From the IMG/VR virus record IMGVR_UViG_3300033145_000897, positions 1 to 44,559 of that record: a DNA stretch of 44,559 bases; one strand, given 5' to 3'. Below the pieces are notes generated by a model. It ran no database searches. It worked only from the letters and a program-made list of their open reading frames with translations, and was not told the DNA's origin. Position numbers and translations under genes: made by a program. This stretch comes from a virus. This document shows positions 25,156 through 30,684 of this stretch, piece after piece; the first letter of the stretch is position 1; each line of letters starts with the position of its first letter.

Positions 25156-25399
25156 TTTCTGTTTCCTTAAACTTATCAAGCCATTCTTCGACTTTTTCCT
25201 TACTTCCCCAACAATCCGAAGGCAAGTCATGGTAAATATGGCCACAAATTTCAAATAGCCCTATGGCATTATGCCTGTCCGCTCTGCACATAACCTCAAA
25301 CAAATCATTGGTAAGAATAGCGTGTAAAAATCCGCCTGTTTTTATGCCGCTATTTACATATCTATCTAAAGCAGCTTTTATCAATTCTGGTACTGGCAT
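25139..25399 (-). CDS. Small conserved phage protein, unknown
   Basis: 86 residues, ribosome site AAGAGGAAC. The sequence PVPELIKAALDRYVNSGIKT, GGFLHAILTNDLFEVMCRAD and CWGSKEKVEEWLDKF is a pattern repeatedly seen in small phage proteins near replication or recombination genes. No activity is known to me. Its 3' end overlaps the start of the RecE-like gene, and a hairpin with a 14-codon frame precedes it. Confidence 0.75.
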   Translation of the reverse strand: MPVPELIKAALDRYVNSGIKTGGFLHAILTNDLFEVMCRADRHNAIGLFEICGHIYHDLPSDCWGSKEKVEEWLDKFKETENASTD

Positions 25400-25416
25400 A
25401 GTTCCTCTTAATTTAT

Positions 25417-25486
25417 GGCTGGCCTAAGCAAATCAATTCGCTTTTAATAACCATCATTTCCTCGGCTCCGTTCGGTAAGGCCAGCC
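25417..25486 (-). promoter_or_regulatory. Long-range hairpin enclosing a 14-codon leader frame
   Basis: GGCTGGCCT (25417-25425) and AGGCCAGCC (25478-25486) are perfect inverted repeats around a 52-base loop, in the spacer between the tRNA-like gene and the 86-residue gene. On the minus strand the loop holds a Shine-Dalgarno GAGGAA and the frame MMVIKSELICLGQP (25457 down to 25413), whose last codons lie in the closing stem. Ribosomes on this frame would open the stem. A leader-peptide control is possible; it may also be chance. Confidence 0.4.
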
Positions 25487-25505
25487 TGACCTGTTTCATT
25501 TCAAA

Positions 25506-25579
25506 TAGGCGGGGCAGGAATCGAACCTGCGACTTCCGGGCCCGTGCCCGGCGCTCTCCCATTACTGAGCTACCCGCCC
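25506..25579 (-). tRNA. tRNA-like gene with abnormal anticodon arm
   Basis: On the minus strand: acceptor GGGCGGG/CCCGCCT, TA, D arm GCTC...GAGC with the usual A-G-GGGA loop, and a perfect T arm GCAGG-TTCGATT-CCTGC. The 74-base length is normal and CCA is not encoded. The anticodon arm is not normal: CCGGG and CCCGG enclose only six bases, CACGGG, and can pair further (CCGGGC/GCCCGG) leaving ACGG. There is no U33. If read in the usual register the triplet would be CGG (Pro) or ACG (Arg), but neither is supported. It may be a non-decoding tRNA mimic or a decayed tRNA. It lies within the leftward operon, 6 bases after the upstream gene. Confidence 0.8.
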
Positions 25580-25585
25580 TTCTTC

Positions 25586-25837
25586 TCAGTCATAAATAAT
25601 ATCCCCGTACTCGTCTCTGTTGAGTGCGTTGTAAGCGTTAATTAGTCGAGCCTCCTCTTTGTGGCCCATTGCAAGTAAACCGTACCCAAAAGAACCTTTT
25701 CGGACAAAAGTGGTTAGCTTGCAATCAGGGCACGGGGGATTCAGCAAAACAAATTCGCCCCCTGCCGGGTAGCGTACCTTCTCGCCTTGAAATATCTTCC
25801 CGCATTTTAGACAAGTGAATTCCTCCGTCATTTCCAT
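25586..25837 (-). CDS. Zinc-ribbon small protein
   Basis: 83 residues. FTCLKCGKIFQGEKVRYPAG and LNPPCPDCKLTTFV give two CxxC pairs of a zinc ribbon. The C-terminus is helical (KEEARLINAYNALN). It is directly upstream of the tRNA-like gene in the same transcript. Such ribbons often contact nucleic acid or RNA polymerase; no specific function can be given. Confidence 0.72.
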   Translation of the reverse strand: MEMTEEFTCLKCGKIFQGEKVRYPAGGEFVLLNPPCPDCKLTTFVRKGSFGYGLLAMGHKEEARLINAYNALNRDEYGDIIYD

Positions 25838-25895
25838 TTCAAAAGCTGTCCATTAAACTATGTTAGCCCCGACAACGCCTCTTTGCCTACAACTT

Positions 25896-26117
25896 CTATG
25901 TAAGCTGTTTGTGGGTCGGTTTCATAATCATAGCGGACGGGCAAACCGCCAATTCCTTTTCCGCCATAACTGCTTTGTGCTCCGGCAGTGTGCGCAAAAT
26001 AGCAGACACTGTATCGCGGTGCGTTTTGCATTCAGGATGATTCTCAATAAACAGTTGATAAGTCTCAGCGTAAATCCCGTCCAACTTTACTTGCAGATTG
26101 ATATTTTTCGCGTCCAT
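25896..26117 (-). CDS. Small protein, unknown
   Basis: 73 residues from the ATG at 26117, preceded by GGAAAGGAC; an in-frame ATG five codons earlier lies before that ribosome site. Contains GIYAETYQLFIENHPECKTH and ILRTLPEHKAVMAEKEL, a mixed helical sequence without recognised motifs. It lies 21 bases downstream of the Gly-X repeat gene in the leftward operon. The ATG fits the ribosome site and the gene has normal amino-acid composition. Confidence 0.62.
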   Translation of the reverse strand: MDAKNINLQVKLDGIYAETYQLFIENHPECKTHRDTVSAILRTLPEHKAVMAEKELAVCPSAMIMKPTHKQLT

Positions 26118-26137
26118 GTTTGTCCTTTCCAAATGAT

Positions 26138-26416
26138 TTAGCCAGAGCCAGAGCCAGAGCCATAGCCAGAGCCAGAGCCATAGCCAGAGCCATCGCCATA
26201 GCCATCGCCATCGCCATCGCCATCGCCATAGCCATAGCCAGAGCCAGAGCCAGAGCCAGAGCCATAGCCATAGCCAGAGCCAGAGCCATCGCCATAGCCA
26301 TCGCCATCGCCATCGCCATAGCCATAGCCAGAGCCAGAGCCATAGCCAGAGCCAGAGCCATAGCCAGAGCCAGAGCCAGAGCCATAGCCATAGCCATCGT
26401 TACCTATACTTTCCAT
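26138..26416 (-). CDS. Gly-X low-complexity repeat protein (X = Tyr, Ser or Asp)
   Basis: 92 residues from the ATG at 26416, with AGAGG 8 bases upstream; it overlaps the end of the upstream gene by 13 bases. After MESIGN the protein is 43 units of X-Gly, with X only Tyr, Ser or Asp. The units come in ordered blocks, and the block YYDDD(D)YDS occurs twice (units 13-20 and 28-36). Such proteins are seen next to the same neighbour in other phages, as I recall, so it is probably a genuine gene. The composition recalls disordered, phase-separating or silk-like chains. No function known. The other frames of the repeat (Met-Ala-Leu and Ala-Arg-Ile) are shadows. Confidence 0.72.
   Translation of the reverse strand: MESIGNDGYGYGSGSGSGYGSGSGYGSGSGYGYGDGDGDGYGDGSGSGYGYGSGSGSGSGYGYGDGDGDGDGYGDGSGYGSGSGYGSGSGSG
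26142..26397. repeat. Hexanucleotide repeat tract of three variants
   Basis: About 43 tandem copies of GCCAKN-type hexamers: GCCAGA, GCCATA and GCCATC on the plus strand. They differ only at the last two bases, so all three frames stay open on both strands. The order of variants shows a larger duplication of about 14-15 units (roughly 85-90 bases). Replication slippage is the likely source, and copy number may vary between phages. Confidence 0.95.
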
Positions 26417-26730
26417 ATCGGAACCTCTGCTATGCTTTCGATAGCTGTTAGGGTGCAAGGGAGAACTTCTATTGCTTCGGTTAAAAGAACCGATTTAACT
26501 ATACATGGAAATTTGCAATCATCGGGCCGAGCAACCCCTTCCATCGCTAATTGCGACAAGGAGGCGGCGCCAGACCATTTCCAGAGACGCCTTGCGTTTT
26601 TCAGTTCGACCTCTTTGTTTTCGCGCCTGTGAATATACCCTGCGAATACTCCCGCCGAATACGTTCTAACAATTACATAATCACCGAGGACGATAAGAGA
26701 TTTTTGTTCGGTTACTTCTGTTTCACACAT
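26404..26730 (-). CDS. Conserved phage protein (DUF6948-like)
   Basis: 108 residues from the ATG at 26730, eight bases after AAAGGA; another ATG two codons earlier (26736) is closer to the ribosome site. The sequence YVIVRTYSAGVFAGYIHRRE, KNARRLWKWSGAASLSQLAM and VARPDDCKFPC is a strongly conserved pattern in many phages. Function not established. It sits just upstream of the Gly-X repeat gene with overlapping ends, an association I recall from other phages. Confidence 0.8.
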   Translation of the reverse strand: MCETEVTEQKSLIVLGDYVIVRTYSAGVFAGYIHRRENKEVELKNARRLWKWSGAASLSQLAMEGVARPDDCKFPCIVKSVLLTEAIEVLPCTLTAIESIAEVPIWKV

Positions 26731-26776
26731 TGCCATTTTCCTTTCTGTTTGATTTCTCCTGATATTTCAAATAGCA

Positions 26777-26805
26777 CTCTAACAAAATACGCATTGAAAA
26801 AGCAA
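26777..26805 (-). promoter_or_regulatory. Possible promoter, relative of the main leftward promoter
   Basis: On the minus strand TTGCTT (26800-26805), 17 bases, then TTAGAG (26777-26782). The 30-base stretch aligns with the promoter at 29065-29093 (TTGCTA, 17, TATACT), including TTTCA and TGTTA. The -10 is poor, so this may be a weak or decayed copy. AT-rich DNA surrounds it. Confidence 0.35.
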
Positions 26806-26869
26806 GAGAAAAACAATAAATAATAATATATTTTGTGCAAAACCTTGTTTTTAGGGTCTTAAGCTGGCT

Positions 26870-27379
26870 TTATCCCTCATGGATTTCCATGTCTCTTTTA
26901 GGGAATTCGACCAACAAAACCAACCAAGCAATTTCGCTCCATGTTTCCATTTTTATCTTACTCACCATAAATTCCCGCTCTGCTTTAAGAAGCTGAGGCG
27001 CAGTATTTTTGATTTCTTTCCAGAAGTTCTTCTGTTGAGATTTCGAGAGGGTAAGGACACGCTCAGGGATTTCGTGTTTTGCAGTTTTCCGAGTGAGATT
27101 GAACCGCCAACTGTTAGCGATTATGCGCTTCTCAGTTTGTGCCTGGTTAAATGCAAGGTCTAATGCTGCCTGTGGTTTGAATACTGTCAACCATTCGTGG
27201 GATACGGTTAGCCGATGCTTAAAGCCTTCAACGTCCTGCTCTACAACAACATTAGACAAATTACATTGTGCTCTGCGAATAACCTTTACGGGCACAATCG
27301 CATTAGGGTCTCCTGTGTACGAACCATTTTGCAGAACCAAATACAACATTTGTCCGCGTTTGATTTTCTTGTAGTCCAT
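26870..27379 (-). CDS. Hypothetical protein of the leftward operon
   Basis: 169 residues starting at ATG 27379 with a weak AAGAAGAAA site. The N-terminal part (KRGQMLYLVLQNGSYTGDPN, IVPVKVIRRAQCN, HRLTVSHEWLTVF) looks like a small beta barrel; the remainder is helical and basic-acidic mixed (SKSQQKNFWKEIKNTAPQLL). I recognise no family. It lies downstream of the 55-residue gene at 27406 and 130 bases upstream of a possible promoter. Confidence 0.68.
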   Translation of the reverse strand: MDYKKIKRGQMLYLVLQNGSYTGDPNAIVPVKVIRRAQCNLSNVVVEQDVEGFKHRLTVSHEWLTVFKPQAALDLAFNQAQTEKRIIANSWRFNLTRKTAKHEIPERVLTLSKSQQKNFWKEIKNTAPQLLKAEREFMVSKIKMETWSEIAWLVLLVEFPKRDMEIHEG

Positions 27380-27405
27380 AATTTCTTCTTTCTGCCCGTG
27401 GGCGG

Positions 27406-27573
27406 TTAAGCTCGTACTGTTTGCAAGGTCCGAGCCTTAATCCAGCTACTATCGGCGAGTTGTACGTAACTACCACACCAAATTGCCAAATTATAATCAA
27501 AGATATTAACTCTTTTGATTTTTCCATTAGGCAACATTACTTTTTTAGTTCTATCAATCAAAGAAGTTGTCAT
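27406..27573 (-). CDS. 55-residue protein, unknown
   Basis: A frame of 55 codons starting at 27573, two bases after the stop of the upstream gene and with GTGAGG as ribosome site. The protein starts MTTSLIDRTKKVMLPNGKIK and contains LAIWCGSYVQLADSSWIKAR. It has normal composition and tight spacing, so I take it as real. Another overlapping frame (27303-27527) has no ribosome site. Function unknown. Confidence 0.6.
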   Translation of the reverse strand: MTTSLIDRTKKVMLPNGKIKRVNIFDYNLAIWCGSYVQLADSSWIKARTLQTVRA

Positions 27574-27575
27574 TT

Positions 27576-27875
27576 TCAAACCTCACTTTCTGCCGCCTTG
27601 ATTGCGGCTTTGAGGATTTTCTTGAAAGCCTGCCTGTTTTCGTGTTCGGATTGCAAGGTTGCGGGCCGCAAGCAGTCCAAAAACATCAGACCACCCTCAC
27701 ACGCCGCCAACAGGTCAGCATTGACAGGGTTTGTCTTATTACCGCCATTGAGATAGGCCACTCGTTGAGCAGCATCGTCCCGTTTATCCCAATCGCTCTC
27801 AGGCTGAAATTTTCCCTGCGGGTCGTAAAAGCCTACCGTCCAAAGTTTCGGTTCTGTTTTAATATATACATACAT
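27576..27875 (-). CDS. Small conserved phage protein
   Basis: 99 residues from ATG 27875, with GAGG seven bases upstream; a longer frame from 27893 begins before this site. It opens MYVYIKTEPKLWTVGFYDPQ, with AAQRVAYLNGG and a helical end. Proteins beginning with this pattern are common in phage early regions; function not known. The C-terminal half has a Cys-rich loop (AACEGGLMFLDCLRP). Confidence 0.72.
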   Translation of the reverse strand: MYVYIKTEPKLWTVGFYDPQGKFQPESDWDKRDDAAQRVAYLNGGNKTNPVNADLLAACEGGLMFLDCLRPATLQSEHENRQAFKKILKAAIKAAESEV

Positions 27876-27894
27876 CTTCAACCTCGTTTTCATT

Positions 27895-28275
27895 TTACTT
27901 TTTCAGCATTACCCCGGATTCTATCGCCTGGAGCATTGCCCGCATGTTATTTCGATACGTTTGTGCTAAGCGGACATACGCTGTCATCTCCTGCCCGTTA
28001 AGTCCTTCTTTTGTCGCTATTTCCCTGCAACGCTTTGCAAACGGCTTAGCCAAATCACGCCTTGCCAAGTCAATCCTTACGCAGCGTGAAAGCAGCGGCG
28101 CCGTATCTTCACTGCCGTCAAATAGTAGCTCCTGACCTTCGATGGTTGTCGTGAAGATAAAGCAAACATACGAAGGCAAGCGCTCTAACATAACCAACAA
28201 TTGACGGATCGCCCGCTTACTCAGGCCCCACGAGTGTATAACAAGTACAATAACCGCCTCGGACTTCGTAATCAT
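27895..28275 (-). CDS. AAA+ clamp-loader-like protein lacking ATP-binding motifs
   Basis: 126 residues if started at ATG 28275. The sequence VIVLVIHSWGLSKRAIRQLL then LERLPSYVCFIFTTT and APLLSRCVRIDLARRDLAKP, with IATKEGL, aligns in order with the second half of DNA polymerase III tau/gamma or replication-factor-C like AAA+ proteins (Walker B, sensor 1, arginine finger, lid). The Walker A half is absent and the Walker B acidic pair (usually DEC/DEA before H.LSK) is replaced by H-S-W. It overlaps the zinc-binding gene upstream by 59 bases. It may be a remnant or a non-hydrolysing partner of the host clamp loader. Confidence 0.6.
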   Translation of the reverse strand: MITKSEAVIVLVIHSWGLSKRAIRQLLVMLERLPSYVCFIFTTTIEGQELLFDGSEDTAPLLSRCVRIDLARRDLAKPFAKRCREIATKEGLNGQEMTAYVRLAQTYRNNMRAMLQAIESGVMLKK

Positions 28276-28414
28276 TCTCAGCGCGCCTGCGAAGCCACGC
28301 CTCATAAAAACACGAGCACTCAGGGGAGCACGGCAAGTTCCTGAGAGGACAAAGTTTTGAAAGAGAATCGTTGTTCGTTTCCGCTCTCTTTACTTCAGCT
28401 TCTTTCTTATTCAT
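28217..28414 (-). CDS. Cysteine-rich zinc-binding small protein
   Basis: 65 residues from ATG 28414, which follows AAGGGGAGATT. Contains CPLRNLPCSPECSCFYEAWL and a later GGYCTCYTL: six Cys likely to bind zinc. The family of CP.....C...CA.W / C..Y small phage proteins is common and unassigned. It shares the GAAGGGGA leader with the tiny membrane-protein genes upstream. Confidence 0.7.
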   Translation of the reverse strand: MNKKEAEVKRAETNNDSLSKLCPLRNLPCSPECSCFYEAWLRRRAENDYEVRGGYCTCYTLVGPE

Positions 28415-28434
28415 AATCTCCCCTTCAATTAAGT

Positions 28435-28503
28435 TTAACACAACGCCAAAAAGAAACCAACAATCGACCAAAACCATTCTTTACCCGTCAAGTTCTTAAA
28501 CAT
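28435..28503 (-). CDS. 22-residue membrane peptide
   Basis: Starts at 28503 after GAAGGGGATTGAA. MFKNLTGKEWFWSIVGFFLA is a short charged head followed by one hydrophobic helix. One of three similar tiny genes in a row, each with the same ribosome leader. Function unknown; phage micro-membrane proteins may alter host membrane proteins. Confidence 0.55.
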   Translation of the reverse strand: MFKNLTGKEWFWSIVGFFLALC

Positions 28504-28543
28504 TTCAATCCCCTTCAATTAAAACCCTTAGCATAATAGTAAT

Positions 28544-28633
28544 TCACCTTTGGCTCTGATTGTATAGTGTTGTGTAATAAGCCACCATACCAAAGAAAGC
28601 CACACCACCAAAAAAGATTAGCCAGTCATTCAT
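28544..28633 (-). CDS. 29-residue membrane peptide
   Basis: Starts at 28633 after AAAGGGGATTGGATT. MNDWLIFFGGVAFFGMVAYY is one membrane helix from residue 3 to about 21, then TTLYNQSQR. Second member of the micro-membrane gene run; too short for ordinary gene callers. Confidence 0.6.
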   Translation of the reverse strand: MNDWLIFFGGVAFFGMVAYYTTLYNQSQR

Positions 28634-28654
28634 AATCCAATCCCCTTTCGATAG

Positions 28655-28768
28655 TTAAGGTATTAGCGTAACGCTGTTTGATACGCCGCCAAACCAAAGA
28701 GTCAGCGTAACTAAAATCGTCAGCCACGTAATGTAATACCAATCATTCTTTTCTGTTTGCTTACTCAT
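28655..28768 (-). CDS. 37-residue membrane peptide
   Basis: Starts at 28768 after GAAGGGGATCGAAA. MSKQTEKNDWYYITWLTILV leads into TLTLWFGGVSNSVTLIP: a charged start and one membrane helix. First in order of the micro-membrane run on the leftward transcript. The strong ribosome leader argues for translation. Confidence 0.62.
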   Translation of the reverse strand: MSKQTEKNDWYYITWLTILVTLTLWFGGVSNSVTLIP

Positions 28769-28832
28769 TTTCGATCCCCTTCATAAAACCACTTAACCGA
28801 GCGCCGAATTAACGGCGCAAGGTTGAATAGTT

Positions 28833-29015
28833 TTAGTTTTCATGTACTTTTGTAACTAATGTCCGATTAAGCACATTAGCAAACTTCTCAAGTTCTTCGA
28901 GCACGTAATCATCTTCAACCGTACTCCCTCGGTCGGCTAAATCTATGCTACATTGCAAGGACTTCAATAACCCTTTTAATGTGCCGACGTTATTTCTTAC
29001 TTTGCTGTGATACAT
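28833..29015 (-). CDS. First small gene of the leftward operon
   Basis: 60 residues from ATG 29015, preceded by AGGGGATTGATT. The protein (YHSKVRNNVGTLKGLLKSLQ, then LADRGSTVEDDYVLEELEKF) is helical and acidic-basic mixed, without known motifs. It is the first gene after the main promoter at 29065-29093, so it is probably made very early and in quantity. Function unknown; early operon leaders often counter host functions, but nothing proves it here. Confidence 0.65.
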   Translation of the reverse strand: MYHSKVRNNVGTLKGLLKSLQCSIDLADRGSTVEDDYVLEELEKFANVLNRTLVTKVHEN

Positions 29016-29064
29016 AATCAATCCCCTCTATTAAGTTTCAAAATAACATTCAAATCACAAACAA

Positions 29065-29093
29065 AGTATAACATAATTGCAATGAAATAGCAA
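29065..29093 (-). promoter_or_regulatory. Main leftward promoter
   Basis: On the minus strand TTGCTA (29088-29093), exactly 17 bases, TATACT (29065-29070), with TATGT before the -10. It is a near-consensus sigma-70 type promoter and drives the whole leftward operon from the gene at 29015 on. Confidence 0.8.
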
Positions 29094-29154
29094 GTGAATA
29101 ATAATATAATCACAATACATATCTATTATAATAGGACATCAAAAGCCCAACGCA

Positions 29155-29304
29155 CCAAGTGTCCGATAATACCCTCAGTCCAACATTCAGAGAAGCTGTC
29201 AATGAGAAACCATATAAAAATAAAATAAAAATAAATTCCCAAGCACCATAATACAAAGAGACTTACAGCAATAGTCAAGATTATCGGACTTGACTGACAC
29301 TTGG
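29155..29304. repeat. Inverted repeat flanking an AT-rich segment (possible origin or packaging site)
   Basis: The 16 bases CCAAGTGTCCGATAAT (29155-29170) are the reverse complement of ATTATCGGAC (29280-29289) plus ACTTGG (29299-29304), the right arm being interrupted by nine bases. Between them lies AT-rich DNA with runs such as ATAAAAATAAAATAAAAATA (29213-29232). The arrangement resembles an origin or terminase site; which one cannot be decided from sequence. Confidence 0.6.
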
Positions 29305-30032
29305 TTTTTACGTATAGCTAAAGACATTATGGGACGTGGTAGCCAACACAGGAAACTAACGCCAAAAGAAACACTCGCAATAGACTTCTATGCCAATCCA
29401 AAGAGCCCTTCATTCGGTAATAAAACAAAATCATACATTGCGGCTGGTTATAGTAATACAGCCTCAGTTATGCAATCTGCGTGCCGAATGTTCAATAAGG
29501 ATAAGATAAAACACGCCATTGAACTGTATACCCCTCGCACACTCGCTAAAAGGGCTGAAATAAACAGAGAATATGCGTTTAATAAGTGGCAGGAGTTATA
29601 TGATGTGTGTGAACAGAATGGAGACCGAACTAACTGCGTTGCACTAATGCGAATGGTTTGGCAACAACAGGGATTACTCGATAACAAACTCGTTATCAAC
29701 CTCGAAGACTCACGTCAATTAGAGGAAGGGCACAGAGACGCAGCCAGGCGTATAGGAGCGCATCTATTAGAGGTAGGTATCTTAGATGCTAAGTTTGAGC
29801 CAATCACTAATAAGGATGAGGATGATCAGTCCGATAACAGTAGCTCCGATAATATCATCGACTCAACTGAATAAACACACATCGAATGTAACATAATAAT
29901 TACTATCGGACGATCCGATAACATCACCACTCATGCGATCATCAAGCGGGTTATTATCAGACCACACGCACTTACTATTCAATAGCTGTTCGCACTCTGT
30001 TACATCACCACGTCGGGTGAGAATATCGGACT
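29161..30032. repeat. Cluster of GTCCGATAA sites around the small-terminase gene
   Basis: Sites of TCCGATA or its complement lie at 29161-29170, 29280-29289, 29829-29837, 29845-29853, 29904-29911, 29914-29922 and 30024-30032, with a one-mismatch copy at 29953-29962. Two of them form the palindrome TATCGGA-CGA-TCCGATA (29904-29920). I did not see this cluster elsewhere. They are probably binding sites for one protein, perhaps the small terminase or a replication initiator. Confidence 0.75.
29329..29874 (+). CDS. Terminase small subunit
   Basis: 181 residues from ATG 29329; a longer frame would need a TTG at 29290 inside the inverted repeat. The N-terminal part, KLTPKETLAIDFYANPKS then KTKSYIAAGYSNTASVMQSA and KDKIKHAIELYT, is the helix-turn-helix DNA-recognition region of Terminase_2-like small subunits. 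A middle helical part (EYAFNKWQELYDVCEQNG) probably forms the ring. The acidic tail (DEDDQSDNSSSDNI) is partly encoded by two of the TCCGATA repeats. It would recognise the phage DNA and load the large terminase (40237), which is unusually far away, about 10 kb downstream. Confidence 0.78.
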   Translation: MGRGSQHRKLTPKETLAIDFYANPKSPSFGNKTKSYIAAGYSNTASVMQSACRMFNKDKIKHAIELYTPRTLAKRAEINREYAFNKWQELYDVCEQNGDRTNCVALMRMVWQQQGLLDNKLVINLEDSRQLEEGHRDAARRIGAHLLEVGILDAKFEPITNKDEDDQSDNSSSDNIIDSTE

Positions 30033-30176
30033 AAATAATATTATATGCGCGACCCCATGACCCCCATTTGATTGAGGCTTGATATATATATACCCCCACA
30101 TCCTAACTTTCCTTGGTTTGTAAATTGCCGACCTCTTTTATCTTGAACCGCCATTTTATTTTTTCTCAGATTTGTA
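29875..30176. other. Intergenic region between small terminase and the accessory genes
   Basis: About 300 bases without a gene. It holds four of the TCCGATA sites, including the palindrome at 29904-29920, then two C-rich runs (GACCCCATGACCCCC at 30051-30065 and TACCCCCACATCC near 30091-30103) around a TATATATATA stretch. The promoter at 30177 follows. I see no convincing RNA or short gene in it. Confidence 0.6.
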
Positions 30177-30205
30177 TTGACAAATACATCGCAATATGTT
30201 ATATA
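30177..30205 (+). promoter_or_regulatory. Rightward promoter
   Basis: TTGACA (30177-30182), 17 bases, TATATA (30200-30205), preceded by TATGT. Transcription should begin about 30212, just before the gene at 30237. Confidence 0.8.
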
Positions 30206-30236
30206 GGAATTTTATATTATTGATGAGGGTGTTTTG

Positions 30237-30605
30237 ATGAAGCGACAAGCAGAAATTGAAAAGAGGCTACAAGCACAGGCCACCACGTATGGTGTTATAG
30301 GTTCGGGCGAAGATGGTTTTGCGATAAGCATAAACATATCTGCCATTGAATGTTTTGAAATTGTAGCGAGTTGGGGTAGAGGATGGGACCACGTTAGCGT
30401 CAAGATAGGTTTGCCGGACGATAACACTCGTATCCCGACATGGGAAGAAATGTGTAGCGTCAAGGAGTTGTTTTGGAGGCCGTCTGAGTGGGTGGTTCAA
30501 TATCATCCTGGTATTGAGGAATACAAAAATTGCCATCCGCACGTTCTTCATTTGTGGAAACCACGGCATGGCGAGATTAAACGTCCGCCGCTCTCTATGG
30601 TTTAG
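30237..30605 (+). CDS. Conserved phage protein (DUF7694-like)
   Basis: 122 residues, start ATG 30237 after GAGGG. The core GRGWDHVSVKIG, TRIPTWEEMCSVKELFWRPS, VVQYHPGIEEYKNCHPHVLH and LWKPRHG is a pattern conserved in many phages, with aromatic and His residues regularly placed. No activity is known. It is a single-gene unit between two strong promoters, which suggests a separately controlled product. Confidence 0.8.
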   Translation: MKRQAEIEKRLQAQATTYGVIGSGEDGFAISINISAIECFEIVASWGRGWDHVSVKIGLPDDNTRIPTWEEMCSVKELFWRPSEWVVQYHPGIEEYKNCHPHVLHLWKPRHGEIKRPPLSMV

Positions 30606-30612
30606 AATTGTA

Positions 30613-30641
30613 TTGACAAACTGTGTTACATATGTTATAGT
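30613..30641 (+). promoter_or_regulatory. Rightward promoter
   Basis: TTGACA (30613-30618), 17 bases, TATAGT (30636-30641), with ATATGT before the -10, very similar to the promoter at 30177. It should drive the gene at 30685. Confidence 0.8.
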
Positions 30642-30684
30642 AGTGAAATTGTTGTTATTTACGAAGATTGATAGGAGGTACTGA

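Noticed and set aside
26138-26400. CRISPR array reading of the repeat tract
   Set aside because: The repeats are six bases long and directly adjacent, with no spacers and no Cas genes.
26065-26632. Met-Ala-Leu and Ala-Arg-Ile open frames in the hexamer tract
   Set aside because: They are out-of-frame products of the same repeat, without ribosome sites; the Gly-X frame has the good start and ordinary neighbours.
30051-30103. C-rich runs around a TATATATATA stretch as a regulatory or i-motif element
   Set aside because: Only two short runs are present and nothing else supports a function.
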